Origin: Plenodomus lindquistii
Taxonomy: Eukaryota > Ascomycota > Dothideomycetes > Pleosporales > Leptosphaeriaceae
Assembly (NCBI GenBank): GCA_025504975.1
Contig: JANUWI010000002.1
Coordinates: 3,348,001 to 3,412,000 of the forward strand
Direction: 5' to 3'
Length of the DNA: 64,000 nt
The position numbers and the translations under genes were made by a program. Under the pieces are notes generated by a model. The model saw nothing but the letters and a program-made list of their open reading frames with translations. It was not told where the DNA came from and ran no database searches. Shown here piece by piece: positions 1 through 12,800 of the stretch. Within the stretch, counting starts at the first letter, position 1. Each line of letters starts with the position of its first letter.

Positions 1-1514
1 TGCTCGCGTACCGGCCGCTGCATTGTCTCGCAGATCTCCTGCAAAACCAGGAATCGCTGGGATGACAATGATCATCTTGAAATGACGACCCTCCTTATCA
101 GCTTTGACAATGGCATCCACCATGGCAGCACCGATTTGGTTGTGAACCGCGTTCATGTCATTTTGCTCTGTCGCGGTGATGAAGAACTGGTTCTCGATAT
201 ACACATAATGTTGGGCGTTTCGGATCAGTTCGCAATATGCATTTTGGATGCTCTGTTCGTGTGGCGCGATTCCCATGCTCCAGTCAGCGCTGCTTCTAAC
301 GAGTTGGGCATGAACAGTTCCACGGTTCTCGAGATTCTTTGAGTTGAGCTGAGTGAGAGGATGGTGTACGTATTGCCCGACAGGAAACTTTGGTCTCTGT
401 ACACCGATCAAGTCTTCATCTGCACCTTCTCGACCTTCCATTGTAAGCCAATCATACCGTTCATCTCGCTTGTACTTGTCTCGTTTCATGAAGTTCCAGC
501 GCAGGACAAAATGTTCCGCGATGTCGAACACTGCAGGACCAATGAGACCCATGGACACATCATGCCATGGCATGCGACCGTACTCGAGTTTATTCAGCTT
601 GTTCGACTTCCAGTCGTCGACGCCTTCGAAGTCTAAAATGCGGTTGTTGTTGAAATCTTGGCCAGGGAAAATTTGATTCTGGATCCCGGAAGGGTGCACA
701 TCTGAAAGGGGATGCTGCTTTTCGTCCCATCTCCCATAGCACAAATCTAGTCCACCAATGAAGGCCATGGCATAGTCAATTACGATGAACTTCTCGTGAT
801 GCGCCCAGTAGAATGTCATGTCAGAGGCATTCTCGAAGACGTTGTGATCTGGGTGTCTCATGACTGCAATGTTCCCATAGCCAGGCTCACCTTCCTTGAA
901 CATGCCCATGAGGGCCTTTTTGGTATGTTGACTGTTGCATGTCAATGCAGCAGATACCTCGGCGCTCGTCAGCTGGGCAATGGCAAAAAGATTGCGATCA
1001 CGTCCCTTACCTCCTTGTATACGGAAACGTAGATCTTGACGCCAGCCTGCGCTCTCCGCTTGAGGATCTGATCTAATCGCCATTTTTGATTGTAGAAGGG
1101 CGGCCTCTTTAAGAACAGCTCCGGACTGAGCCACCAATCCGCGATGTAAATGGTCTCCTGCGCTTGCTCCAGGGCCTCGGCTACAGCCCAGAAGTAGTCT
1201 CTGCCATCGACATACCACTTCACCAGATTGCCCTCCCGCTCCGGCGCAAAGCTGTGAAAACGGTGACTGTCTGCGATCTTTTCCCGCTTGGCATCCGTAG
1301 CCTTCTCGTGCTCTTCATCGTGGCGGTGGTTGGTGTTGAAGAGATTGGTCAATTTACCAACCTTGTTCTTTGCGTGCACAGCCTTGATATGCACTTCCTT
1401 CAGCTTTGTGTGCTCAAGCTTCTCTTGTAGGTCTTGTAGCTTCTCCGATGCCCTGTGGTTGAACGGATGGAAAAGCTTCTTAAGGCCCTTCTGTGTTTTT
1501 CCCGCATCAGACAT
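1..1514 (-). CDS. Phospholipase D (PLD1/Spo14-like), 3' part outside window
   Basis: Hydrolyses phosphatidylcholine to phosphatidic acid and choline in the membrane-traffic and signalling branch of lipid metabolism. The start ATG is at 1514-1512. Exon 1 (1011-1514) gives a charged, coiled-coil-like leader followed by the PLD core start with residues KWYVDGRDYFWAVAEAL. A 53-bp intron (958-1010, GTAAGG...GAG/AG) joins in phase to VSAALTCNSQHTKKAL. The first catalytic HKD motif is complete: HEKFIVID near 800-775, followed by FIGGLDLCYGRWD, typical of eukaryotic PLD. The protein is open to base 1 (still reading ...IIVIPAIPGFAGD), so the second HKD motif lies outside the window. No PX or PH domain precedes the core in this exon, unlike yeast Spo14; that agrees with the shorter filamentous-fungal PLD1 form. 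Family assignment is firm, the exact ortholog less so. Confidence 0.9.
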
Positions 1515-2575
1515 GGCTGTGGCCGTGCGCTATGATCTGCGAACGCGAGGGATGACGGCCTGCGAACGATGAGGCTTGAAGGAGGCTGAGGGGTGAGGCG
1601 TCGACGTGGAGAGGCGCTTGCTGTCGCGTGCGCTGGTCTTGTACACCCCGCGGTCAATCTGAAAACCGGTATTCACTGCATGTAACTTTGCGATGAGACC
1701 AGGATACTGCGCGATTGTTGCGGGAAGAACGGGACGCCTGGCAATTCGATGACGTACCGCGATGCTATATACAGCAACTATGCCGTATGTAGCTCGCGAT
1801 GCGCCGAAATGGGGCACGCCGGGGCGCTATTTATGCGAAGTGAAGATTGGGGCTGAGATTCCTGCTCACCTGCGACTCTCGTGTGACGATGTGCCGCCTG
1901 GAGTTTCTTTGGTGATTGATTGCGGGGTGTCGCGGCCGTGACTGCAGAACGCGCCGCTTGCACCATCTCGGAACTTCCTTCCGATCCTTGCACAATCAAG
2001 CTTTCCCCACTTCCTAAGCGAAGACGCTCTTGGCACATTCAAGTGAATAGCGTGTTGCTGTCGACTTCAGGAAAGGAAGACACATCGTATACTATCCTAT
2101 CGACGCAGCTCATGTATGTACCTGGTTTTGTCAATGCAAGGCGATCCTAGATCCCGATGTTTAAGAGGTGCAGTTCCGGAGAAGCAGTGAAACTCTGGCA
2201 CCCAAGGTATTAATCTTTTAATCTTGAGCTTCGTAGAAGATGAGGCCCACTTGCTGCTTGATCAGGACTTCAATGACTGACCATGAAAGCGATTGAGGGT
2301 GCCTAATCTTACCCCACCCTTCCGATGCGTAGCTCTTTCTCACGAGGAGCCCTGTGTCTTCTGCGACACCCACTTCAACTAGAATACCGCAACAATATGG
2401 TAACTTGAATCGTAGGTGGTCTCGATGAGACAATCGATTTCCTTCTCCACAAATTACACTCGAAAGACAGCTCCATGTTCCCAGGCGATGCGCGGCCGAC
2501 CTAATACAAAACGCCTTGACCGAGGCAGCAGTAACACTACTGATAGTGCTAATGCTAATGCTCCGACCTGGGGTC
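1515..2575. other. Intergenic, PLD promoter side
   Basis: About 1.06 kb between the PLD start and the last exon of the GH43 gene. Short open frames here have no recognisable protein and no coding-like continuity. It should hold the PLD promoter and the GH43 3' UTR. I see no repeat or RNA gene. Confidence 0.5.
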
Positions 2576-3849
2576 TTACACAACAACGGGCCATCCATCT
2601 TGCCATTCAAGGTAGTTGAACCCGAAAAATTTCTCCTCATTGTCGTAGCTTATCCTTGGGCGGACTGATCAGGATCAGCAGCTATACACTACCTTAGACG
2701 AGTCGCTAAACTTACGATAATGATACGACATGACGGGTCTGTGATTTTCAGGGTGCAGCATGACATGCTGACCGCCAGGTGCATATATTTCACCATGGCT
2801 TGCGAGTATGGTCGTACCGCCGCCCCGCATACAATCCTTCTCGTCTTTGTCAACGAACGGACCATGAACAAAGTCCGAGCGGCACACGACGACGCGATAC
2901 ACATCTTCAATGTCTGCAAGCCCTGAGGAAAGTGTCCGGCAGCACTCTCCGACCGAGAAGAAGATATAGTATTTTCCATCATCGTGCTTGTACATAGTAG
3001 CTCCTTCCACAACGGCGGGGTAAAGGTGCGTACTATTTCTAACGATGCTATGAAACGACGTTGGGTTTCCGCTCAAGCGAATGAGTTGGTCGGAGCCGCT
3101 GAGTTTGCCTTGATAAATGCCGCCCCAGTAGCTGCCAAAGGTGAGGTAGATGGAACTGTCGGGGGTCTCTTGATAAATGTAGGGGTCGATACGGTTATAC
3201 TCAGGATCGTATGGAATGTTTATCGAGCCGTGGTCCTGCCATGTGCCTGGTTCCAGAGACTTTGAGGTTGCGACGCCAATTTGGGAGGCTTTGGAGCCCA
3301 TGGTAGAGACAGCATAGTGGCAGTACTATCCGATGAGAAGCGTGTCAGTCGTCGTGAGGCTCTTGGAGAGACATGGGTGTTGGGTACTTACAAAGGTGTC
3401 ATTGATCTTGGTGACGGACGGGGCCTATGTCTTTGTGAGCAGATGTTTGCACAGAGCACTACACAAGATGAACCAACCCAGATATCCTGCCGTACGTTGA
3501 CAAAGATTTCCGTACCATTATCGAGTAAAGCTCCTCTATACTCCCACGGTCCCTCTAACGCGGGCGCGGAAGCTATAGCAATGTTACCAGCAGTGGAGAA
3601 TCGCCAGTATGTGCCGTTTTCGTACACTACGCTCGGGTCCATGACCCAGGTACAGTTGCCGAAGCAAACCTCGGGGTCTGGATAGTACGCATTGCTCAGA
3701 GATGAAGACAACTTATAGGGTAGTGAGCTCGCATTCACGGCCTGGATGAGGAACGGTATGAAGGTGGCGAAGGTGATCAAGAGTGCCAAAGTCAGAGATG
3801 TCGCAAATCTAACCGCCTTTGATAAATTAATGGTGGAAAGTCGAAACAT
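2576..3849 (-). CDS. Glycoside hydrolase family 43 (endo-1,5-alpha-L-arabinanase-like)
   Basis: Likely cleaves alpha-1,5-arabinan in plant pectin. Four exons join in phase: 3478-3849, 3392-3424, 2716-3325, 2576-2664, with introns of 53, 66 and 51 bp, giving about 367 aa. Start chosen at 3849 because it places a hydrophobic stretch (residues about 15-38) at the N terminus, a signal peptide or signal anchor, followed by the mature start. The GH43 acids are visible: Asp in WVMDPSVV (about residue 71), Asp in NRIDPYIYQ (about 182) and Glu in AVVEGATMY (about 242), plus GGxTTILAS and APGGQHV. The C terminus ISYDNEEKFFGFNYL..GWPVVV is typical of the arabinanase subgroup and only appears when the last intron (GTAAGT donor at 2715) is removed. 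Substrate is inferred from the family; secretion from the leader. Confidence 0.9.
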
Positions 3850-4483
3850 CTTCTTGAACGCGTGCTGGAGACTTTGGTAGCACTCTTGTTGACAATTTCG
3901 AATCAAGATATAAATTTTGACCTTGACAGACAGAGCATATGCGAGCAGTTGGTGCTGGTGTCCAGTTCGGGCCTTCACGTTGCGAGGTATAAACCACGTA
4001 ACTGAAAACGAGGCCGGAGAGGGAACGTGAAAGTGTAGCAGATACGGACATTCGCTGGTGAGAATGGTCAAACCCGAATATCCGCAATGTATGTGAAGAG
4101 AGTTCTGAAGGTCCATGTTAGCGGCTGTGAAGACGAAGAGTAATTCACAACAAAAGGTACCACATGCATTGAAGAAGCAGGATACTGTTGAATAAATACC
4201 ACCCCCTGAGGAAAAGACAAAATAATCTGATTCGTCTTCCCACCAAACTAACGAATAAATTATGGAGCTAAAGAAAGATATCCACGTGGTCGGGTGGCAT
4301 GATCGCTCTTGGTAGGTCGCGAATATTTTCGTGCATGCAGTCGATATGCTCAACACAGTCGACTGTGATCCACAAGCAGCACTTGTACGTCCTTTTGACG
4401 GTGCATAGAGTGAAGCTCTACTACCAACGAAAAATCATCATAGCGATAATAGCGAGAGGCTTACGAGAAAGCTCGTATTGATT
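3850..4483. other. Intergenic, GH43 upstream region
   Basis: Upstream region of the GH43 gene. A longer minus-strand frame runs through it to 4356, in frame with the GH43 exon, but gives no domain and would bury the signal-like segment, so I treat it as 5' UTR and promoter. Confidence 0.45.
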
Positions 4484-4690
4484 CAGTCACCAAGGGCACA
4501 AGCGCTGTAGTCAACACCCCGCACCAAAAGGTCTACTAAGAGTGATTAAATTGTACGTGGATTCTCTACAAGTAGTAAAGATAATGTTATTCTAGACCTG
4601 AGTGCCTTTGCTGTCTCCCTACTGCTGTATAAGCTTAAGCGTTATACTGTTAACGTGAGATAGAGACACGATAAATACAAGCTCCTTTGT
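4484..4690. repeat. Dispersed repeat copy A, RIP-like mutated
   Basis: This 207-bp block aligns by eye with 14645-14853 almost gap-free. Shared landmarks include the caccaa..ctacta segment near 4520 (14688), ggattctctac near 4559 (14724), gtgcctttg at 4599 (14764) and acgataaataca at 4669. Many differences read as TpG to TpA or CpA to TpA relative to copy B, the signature left by repeat-induced point mutation. I cannot tell whether the source is an LTR, a MITE or a duplicated gene fragment. Confidence 0.6.
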
Positions 4691-4995
4691 ATACCTTGTG
4701 TGGTGCGTGAAGATAATCGAGGGCTTACGTAATTGCGGCCACCTGTGTAAAAAGGTTGAACCCTCGTTGAGACGAGTGTTCGACGATTAGACAGTAAATT
4801 GACAAGAGCCACTAGTTGACCCAGCTCTATTGGTGTATGGTATCCCGTACAGCGGCGAAGTCGTAGTACCGTGTAGCTTCCTTATATCGACTGTAAGTGG
4901 CGAAGGGCTCCATATCGTTGAGTAGTACATACCAAACTATCACAGCGAGACTGGTGTCTGTGTTCCGAGAAATCATACAAAATGTCACACCTAAG
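4691..4995. other. Intergenic, downstream of SDR gene
   Basis: About 300 bp between repeat copy A and the SDR stop codon. Weak resemblance to sequence following repeat copy B continues for a few dozen bases; otherwise I see nothing. Confidence 0.4.
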
Positions 4996-5886
4996 TTACT
5001 TCGCTTCGTAGCCGTCTACATTGGTGCTGTTGCTCCATTTCTCGAATTTCTTTACACTCTCGCCGTAATCCTCAAGCTTCTTGTTGATGCCAGCGTACGC
5101 GTCTGTGCCCACAACACATCTTAGAGGTGGATCGTCCATAATGGCCAGGTCGTAGAAAACTTGCGCGCCTTTAGCGGGATCCCCAGCTTGCGTATGGTGG
5201 CGGCTCTCAGCGTTCTTGCGGGCGTCCACATCGTCGTACGCGGGATGCGAAATCTCGCCAAACTCCATGCTGCGGCCAGACCAGTCAGTTCGGAAGCCAC
5301 CCGGCTCAATGCAGGTGAATTTGATGCCCCACTCGGGCTTGACCTCTTTGGAGACTGCCTCCGTGAAGCCCTCGACAGCGAATTTGCTGGCGCAATAGAT
5401 GGCGAAGTTAGGCACACCTTAAATTGTCAGGGTTGAATTCAAAACGAGTCGTTGTGACGCACCGAGCTGTCCACCAATAGATGTTACTTGCTGAATGACA
5501 CCACCAGTCTTCAGATCACGCATCGTCTCCATAGCTTTCCTTGTGACATCAATGAGGCCGAAGAAGTTGATTTCCATCTGTTGTCGGAGCTGTTTGTCGG
5601 ACAGTGTCTCGAAGGGTCCGCTGTAACCCATGCCAGCATTGTTGACTACAACATCGACTCGCTTGAATTTCTTAACAGCGGCTGCAAAAGCGCTATCGAT
5701 AGTCTCCTTCTTCGTGACATCGAGGTCAAGGATCAGGCTGTTGGACTCGTTGGCGCCGTCGAACGATAGCTTTGAACTGTTGCGAGCGGTAGCAACGACG
5801 TGGTCGCCGTTTTTGAGAACAATTTTGACAAGCTCTTCACCGAAACCAGTGGAGCAGCCTGTGATGAGAAAAACGCGTGGTGCCAT
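4996..5886 (-). CDS. Short-chain dehydrogenase/reductase (classical SDR)
   Basis: NAD(P)-dependent oxidoreductase of unknown substrate. Two exons, 5463-5886 and 4996-5417, are split by a 45-bp intron (GTGCGT...TTTAAG) and join in phase to give 281 aa. The Rossmann motif TGCSTGFG lies at residues 9-16, NNAG near residue 84 and the catalytic YCASK just after the intron, with Ser in the preceding VTSIGGQLG. After the core come EPGGFRTDW and a C-terminal cap. The layout resembles fungal SDRs annotated as oxidoreductases acting on retinol- or ketone-like substrates, but the substrate cannot be read from sequence. No partner genes suggest a pathway. Confidence 0.9.
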
Positions 5887-6697
5887 TTTGAGAGGTCAAA
5901 TGTATTTGCGAGTCGTTATGCGGGTGACGTCTAGGTAGTTCAAGTACCCGGCTGCTGAGGTATACTGGTTCCTCATATACCAGAAACCGGGGGTCATATA
6001 CTATGTTCATGACGTCAATTTGCTCAAAAGCCATACAGACGAGCGTACGCGCTATCCAGAATAGCAGTGGCTATGAATGCGTCGGTACGATGCTGGCCGG
6101 AGACCTGGATCTCGATAGTGCCGGAGACATGGACCTAACTCCACTTAAGCCCGCCAAACTTCCAATGTCATTGATGTGCACGTGTAGTCTATAGCGTCCA
6201 CGGGTAGACCAAAGGAAGCAAGCATGCGCAAGACCAGCCGATAATGTGGCATCTTCTTCCGCGTTGATCGTTGCTACCCTTGTGTTTGCTGGGATGCGTG
6301 AGCTCTGAAGTCCCTGGCACAGTGCAGGAAAGGCTGTGCTTCACACGTACATGTTCCTTACAAGAACACCACTTGGAGGTGGATTGAACACAAGACGGGC
6401 GACATGGAGGTGCAGTGTGGGACGTGCTAGACTTGATATGGAGATGTAAGTGGTTTGCTGAGAGCCTTGACGCGTGCGATAAAAGCGGCTAGCGCCAACG
6501 CGACTTGCAATTTACGCGCTTCCATGTTGCGCCCGGCCCTGAATCCATGTGCCCCTCTGCAACGCCGTGAGCCCTGGCAACGCAACAACAGGACAGCAGC
6601 CAGATTGTGAGAGACGTGTCGCCTGACTGGACTCTGGTCGCATTCACGGTGTAGCGACGCGCATTTACCATTACCGCTCAACGTCTACAGCAACACC
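5887..6697. other. Intergenic, divergent SDR/MCM3 promoter region
   Basis: About 0.8 kb between two divergently transcribed genes. It contains one consensus MluI cell-cycle box (6470-6475) and several near matches (ACGCGA, ACGCGC) closer to the MCM3 start. No coding exon is evident. Confidence 0.5.
6470..6475. promoter_or_regulatory. MCB (ACGCGT) upstream of MCM3
   Basis: Consensus MluI cell-cycle box about 225 bp before the MCM3 start codon. MBF binds ACGCGT to drive G1/S transcription in yeasts; MCM genes are classical targets. A single hexamer can occur by chance, but near-matching ACGCGA and ACGCGC hexamers follow within the next 190 bp. Confidence 0.45.
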
Positions 6698-9525
6698 ATG
6701 GCCGAAGTGATTCGGGACGAAGAGGTGCGCAGACGTGTGCGGCTGGCACAGGAGTTCCTCGATCCAGGTATGCAGCATACTCATGGCCAACTTCAGAACA
6801 CTGGCGTGCTGATTGAGAACCAGATGATGTTGCACGACGCAGGTAGGCGCTCACCGCCAAGGTCTTGAGACGCCATGTTTACATTCGACTAGCTACCGAC
6901 CAGACATTCTGGTGATGCTCAATCGAGGGCTGCGGAGACTCACTGTAGGCACCGGACCAAACACAACATCCAGGTCCCTTGCTAATGCGTCCCAGGTCAG
7001 CATCGATGAAATCCGCTCACATAACCGGGAGCTCGCCGACGGCCTGCTGAACCAACCCTTCGAATTCGTCGAGGCCTTCGATCGCGCCCTCAAGGACGTC
7101 GTACGCACCTTTACAGATAGGCCCAAATCGGAGACGGCCGATGATGTCGTCTACTACTGCGCCTACATTGGCAGCTTTGGCGAATACTCGGTCAACCCTC
7201 GCACACTCAGCTCCAACCAGTTGAACCACATGGTCTCGTTGGAAGGCATCGTGACCAAGACGTCACTCGTACGGCCCAAAGTTGTCAAGAGTGTGCACTA
7301 CAACGAGACCAAGCAGAAGTTTCACTACAGAGAATACAGAGACCAGACTATGACCACGGGCGCAGCGAGCACGAGTGTGTACCCTACAGAAGACGAGGAT
7401 GGCAACCCGGTGTGTACGCCCCAGAGCAACTGCCTCGCGAGAAACTGACAATATGCAGCTCGTTACAGAGTACGGTTACTGCACTTATCGCGACCACCAG
7501 ACCATCTCCATACAGGAAATGCCAGAACGCGCCCCTGCAGGACAGCTGCCTCGCTCCGTGGATGTCATCATGGACGATGACCTCGTAGACCGTGTCAAAC
7601 CTGGAGACCGCATTCAGCTTGTCGGCATCTACCGATCACTTGGAAACCGCAATGCAGGCGCGGGTAGCTCAACATTCCGCACGCTGATCCTGGCCAACAA
7701 TGTCATCCTTCTCTCTTCCAAGTCGGGAGGTGGCATCGCTCAAGTAAACATTACTGATATGGACATCCGCAACATTAACAAACTCTCCAAGAACAAGCGC
7801 GTTTTTGAGCTCCTTTCCCAGTCCTTGGCTCCCTCCATATATGGACACGACTACATCAAGAAGGCCATTCTTCTGCTTCTACTAGGGGGTCAGGAGAAAA
7901 ATCTCGAGAATGGTACTCATTTGAGAGGAGACATCAATATTCTCATGGTCGGCGACCCCTCCACGGCCAAGTCTCAGTTACTCCGCTTCGTCTTGAATAC
8001 TGCTCCGTTGGCCATTGCCACGACTGGTCGTGGCTCCTCTGGTGTGGGTCTCACAGCCGCTGTCACCTCAGACAAGGAGACTGGTGAGCGACGCCTAGAA
8101 GCTGGTGCTATGGTCCTCGCCGATCGCGGTGTGGTCTGTATTGATGAGTTTGACAAGATGTCTGATGTAGATCGGGTTGCTATCCACGAAGTCATGGAGC
8201 AGCAAACGGTCACAATCGCCAAGGCAGGTATCCACACGTCACTCAACGCTCGCTGCAGTGTCATCGCCGCCGCCAATCCCATATTCGGCCAGTACGACAT
8301 TCACAAGGACCCGCATCGCAACATCGCCCTTCCAGATTCCTTGTTATCGCGTTTCGATTTGCTGTTTGTCGTCACGGACGACATTGAAGACGCACGCGAC
8401 AGGCAGATATCTGAACATGTTCTGCGCATGCATCGCTATCGCCAGCCTGGTACTGAGGAAGGCGCTCCTGTTCGCGAGGAAGGTGCTCAGCTTCTGGGTG
8501 TTGGCTTGGAGAATGGCGACGATGCCAACAAGCCAACGGAGCAGTACGAGAAGTTCAATCCTATGCTGCACTCTGGTGTGACCATCACAACGGGCAGAGG
8601 GGCTGCTCGCCGGACTGAAGTCCTCAGCATTCCCTTCATCAAGAAATACATCCAGTACGCTAAGCGTGAGAAGCCCATCCTTACAAAGGGTGCTGCAGAC
8701 CACATCGTAGCTGTTTACTCCGCGCTACGAAACGATGAGCTAGACGCTGGCACTCGACGAACCTCGCCCATTACCGCACGTACACTCGAAACACTCATTC
8801 GTCTCTCGACGGCTCATGCGAAGGCCCGCCTTTCGAAACGGGTTGAGCAGAAAGACGCCGACGTTGCAGAACAGATTCTGCGTTTCGCACTGTTCAAAGA
8901 GGTTGTAGAAGATGACCGTCGCAAGCGCCGAAGGACAATCCGCGATCCAGATGCTATGTCCACCGATGGCGAGTCTTCCGACGACGAAGAAGATGGTGAT
9001 GAAGCCGAAGCTACACAGTCCCGCCGCACTGGCGGCCCATCAACACGCAGCCAGCGGACAGGTACGACACGCACCCCTGCTGTCGAAGACAACGACGACA
9101 ACGAAGCCGGAGACGAAGAGAACGAAGATCTCTACAACGTCACCCCTAGGACACAGCGTACTGCGCGTACACAGTCTTCTCGCGCCGGCGCAGGCGCAGG
9201 CCCATCTTCCCAAGTCAGCGCTGCATCCTCACGTCCCGAGTCACAACTCCCACCTACACAAATCGAGTCTCAAGAGTCAGAAGATATCACTGAAGCTCGT
9301 GTAGAAGTCTTCCGGACAACGCTTGGCGGCCTCCTCGACACGCCTCTGTTTGCAGGTGATTCAGCGGATGTAGAACCGCTTATTGCAGCTGTGAATGCTA
9401 GGTTGGGACGTGGTTCTGGACGCGCGCCATTTGGAGAAGATGAGGCGATGCAGGCGATTGAGAAAATGAGTCTGAAGAATGACATCATGTACTCTGAGGA
9501 GGAGAACAAGGTGTATAAAATCTAG
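6698..9525 (+). CDS. MCM3: DNA replication licensing factor MCM3
   Basis: Subunit of the hexameric MCM2-7 replicative helicase in the nucleus. Likely exons are 6698-6767, 6862-6944, 6996-7409 and 7459-9525, giving about 877 aa, the usual fungal length. The last two introns (51 and 49 bp) are clear; the first is my best phase-consistent choice (acceptor at 6861 leads to SYRPDILVMLNRGLRR) and could be wrong. AAA+ features are complete: Walker A GDPSTAKSQLL near residue 353, Walker B VVCIDEFDKM, sensor NPIFGQYD and arginine finger LLSRFDLLF. The stretch EYGYCTYRDHQTISIQEMPERAPAGQLPRS, read in two parts, marks MCM3 rather than other MCMs. An acidic disordered linker (about 9000-9300) precedes a small C-terminal winged-helix region. 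Confidence 0.95.
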
Positions 9526-9869
9526 GTGTAGATGGTGGGATGAAGCAATGACCTGTATGTAGATTCACAATTCTGGAGTTTGGACTTTGTGTTTAGCGTG
9601 AACGATAGCTTTAATGGCTCATGCAGCGTTTTACCCTAGATGAAAAAGGTCTTGATGTGATGAAAACTCGTGCTTTTTAATATTTGTACTCAATGTATGT
9701 GAATTCAATTCATGTCTATGTTGTGCATCTTAAACTCTATGCCACCAGCTCATAGTTACGTTATCAAATAGATGAACTCTAGGTCGAATTTGGTCTCCAA
9801 CACTAAACATCAAGTCTGTGAGTAGAAATACTTCATTTCTGACTCACACACACACATACAAGACCCAAC
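9526..9869. other. Convergent 3' region MCM3/PMS1
   Basis: 344 bp between two facing stop codons. AT-richer than its flanks, it holds a short CA tract at about 9844-9855 and presumably both 3' UTRs. No gene seen. Confidence 0.5.
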
Positions 9870-12800
9870 TCAATGGCTGTTTGCTTGCAAATATGCCGCC
9901 CAATCCGTCGGCTCCCCTGCTATATCCACACCCGTAACCCCATCTCCCTCCTTCCACCCACTCCACCTCTCCAACCCAAACAAGTGTCTCATCGTAGGTC
10001 GTCCGTGCGGACAGCTCCATGGCTTATCCATACTTCCCATGTGTCTTACAATCTCCCTCATTCTGGGCGGCTGCAACGTCTTGCCTATCATCACCGAGCT
10101 CCTACATGCGCGACTCGCTAGCAGTTTTCGGACTTTGCTTGGACGCGGGATATGTTTGGACGTGGAGGTTGAGGAGGAAGGAGGATTGTCTAGAATGAGG
10201 GCCAAGAGTTCTTCGAGGTCGGTCGGGGTGAAGGTTACTTCTTTTGACATTGGTAGGGCGGTGAGGCGGGCGCGGTGGCCTGCTTCGTCGTCGTCGGTAT
10301 CGTTGGTGTTGTTGGTCATTTCAATGATGAAGCCGTTGGCGGTCAGGGCGTGTTCGTTGGCTAGTATGAGCTCTTCCTCTACGGCTGTGAGCTCGAGAGG
10401 ATGCGGGCGCACGAGGCGTTGGGAGACAAGTGTTGTTGTTGCGGAGAGACGCTCGAAGTTGTACTTTTCGTCGCTGGCATGCTGGTCGATGATGAAGAGG
10501 TCAGAGGTTGGAGATGTGGAGGTCGGCGGTCGCACGGCGATGATGAACCCTAGATTAAATTGGCCGATGATGCGCATCTCATTAAAGTCAGACTTCGTTA
10601 CGGTGAGGCTGAGACGCTCCTCGGGGTCTTCGAGGTCTTCATCCAGAGGGGGGTTATCTGGGTTGTTTGAGCCTATAGTCGACGAAGGATTGGTGGACTG
10701 TATGATGCGAACATGCCGGCTGATGGTGTCCATGTCCGTTTCGATAACGCGCTCTAGATTGATTGTCCAGTACTTCTTCTGTGTCACCTTGAAGAGTTTA
10801 CTCGCTCGTTTGAGATTGACATCTGTGGGTCGGGCTGCAGCCTCTTCAGCTTCTGTAATCATTCGTGCAATCTTTGCTTCTTCACGCGCTTTCTTCTCTA
10901 TCTCGTCGATGTATTCATCGTCTGAACCTTCTCCTCCAGGCGGTTCCCTCGGTTCTTCAGCGCCTTCCTCAGTAACATCAAGTGGTTCGTCGAAGACAAC
11001 CGACCGAGGGTTTGGCGGAGCACTGGAGGACTCCATCACGTCATCAGTGCGAGGTTTCTCGAAGGCCTTGGACGGTAGTCGTTTGCGTGGCGACAGTGAA
11101 AGTGCTGAGCCATCAGCCATGTCGGCTTCTTGAGCTATTTCATCTCCGCCATCGTTTTCGTCTTCGCTGCTCTCGACTTGTGTACCAGGCGCTGCGAACC
11201 CACTGAGGCCTTTGCGGAAGAGTGATTTCTTGGGCGTCTGATTCAATGGCTTGCCGGACAACGAGAACTTTGGGGAATATATTCTCGCACGCCTCGCGGC
11301 CGGAGTTTGACTGGATGTACCAATAGTGGAGACAGTGGTGGTATCACCTATCGTTATCGTTGCTTCCTGGGCAGGCGTTCGCATTGGCCGCATACGGTCG
11401 AACGCATTTTGGATGTTGCTCTGCGAAAGAGGCTTATGCGGTGTTTGCTTCAAGACTGGAATGGGGGGTTCGATCTCCTCTGCAGGGGACGGGCGCAGCA
11501 GCGAGTTGGGTGGCTGCGCATGATATGCCTGTTGTGACGCTATCCGGGCATTGAAATCCTGGACGGCTCTAGGAGTTTGTGATAGAGGTGGGGGCACATC
11601 CGAAGCCAGTTGCTCCGCCTCAAATAGTGGCGATGGAGATTTGGTGTGAACTGCCTCTCCTGATTCAACGGCTTCTGGCGAGATGCTGCGTCGTTGCGCG
11701 TTTGCAGGAACGTCCTTGTGTTCAATACTTTTCCTGGTTCCCAGTGATGGACTTTTCCTTCTCGGTGCAGGTGGACGATCAGCCCTGTCCTCTGCGTCGC
11801 GACCGGCAAAGCGCTCGATAAGACTTGCCTTAATAAAGCCTGGATGAGAGTTGGCATCAGGCTTAGCGGGCGTGACTAGTGGCGAAGGCACTTCATCCCT
11901 CCTCTCTAGCACCTCTTCTAGGCGCTCTGTGCTCTCAATCTCACTGTCCTCGTCCTCTTCTACCGAACGCGTGCTTGTGCGGGCCTGCAGAGTAGGCGGT
12001 CTGAAAGCCGATGTTATTGGTTTCTTGCCAAGCAGCTGAGACTGTGGCACACTCTGGTTCTGTCCCTCGAACAGCTCAAGAAGAGCATTCTTGAGGTTCT
12101 CAAGCAGTGCCGTCTGATCATGTAGCATGATAGTTCGCTTGTCTGGGCTTACGTTGACATCATAAGCGTTCGTATCGAGTTTGATATCGGCAAAGACGAA
12201 GGGTGACTGCGTGATGTTGAAGGATTTGTAGACCTCATTGAAAGCCTTAGCTACCTGTGGTAGATTACAAGGCCGCGAGTTGACAAAAAACATCTGACGA
12301 TCCGGAGTTTGGCGGCCTTCACCCACGACGGGACGAGAAATGTAGCCTTCTATCTTCACGGTACGCGAGCCTGCATCTTCCTGCGTGCTCCAATTCTTCA
12401 CACTCTGAGTGGCGCCTGGTTGCGTTGAGGGGTCTAGTTCGAAGCTGAGATTGAGAGGTATCAATGCAGTGATGGTCTTTGCCCCATATACATTAGAGAT
12501 GTTGTCCTTGGTGCTGGGATTGGCGTTGGTCGAAAAGGCTATAGTCTTCTTTCTGATGCCTCGTCAGCGAACAGAACACTTGTGCTTGCATGTACTCAAG
12601 CTCACCCTTTAGGCATCAGGTTGCTTACAGCAAACTTGACACCAGCACTGATGCATGCATATGCGTTGAGCAGCTGCAGGACCTTGTTGTACTCTCTCTT
12701 AATATTCTTCTCGAGCTCCTTACGCCTCACGGGCAGATTGTAGAAGAGCGTATCCACCACGACTGTCGTGCCTTGCTTAGCTGCGACCACCGAAGTACCC

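Noticed and set aside
2218..2640. 140-codon minus-strand frame
   Set aside because: Overlaps the true last exon of the GH43 gene in another frame.
3850..4356. Longer N-terminal extension of the GH43 frame
   Set aside because: It would bury the hydrophobic leader inside the protein and carries no domain; the start at 3849 gives a normal secreted or anchored enzyme.
10039..11133. 364-codon plus-strand open frame
   Set aside because: Entirely opposite the PMS1 coding exon; Ser/Arg-rich composition is what the reverse of that exon gives, and no domain is present.
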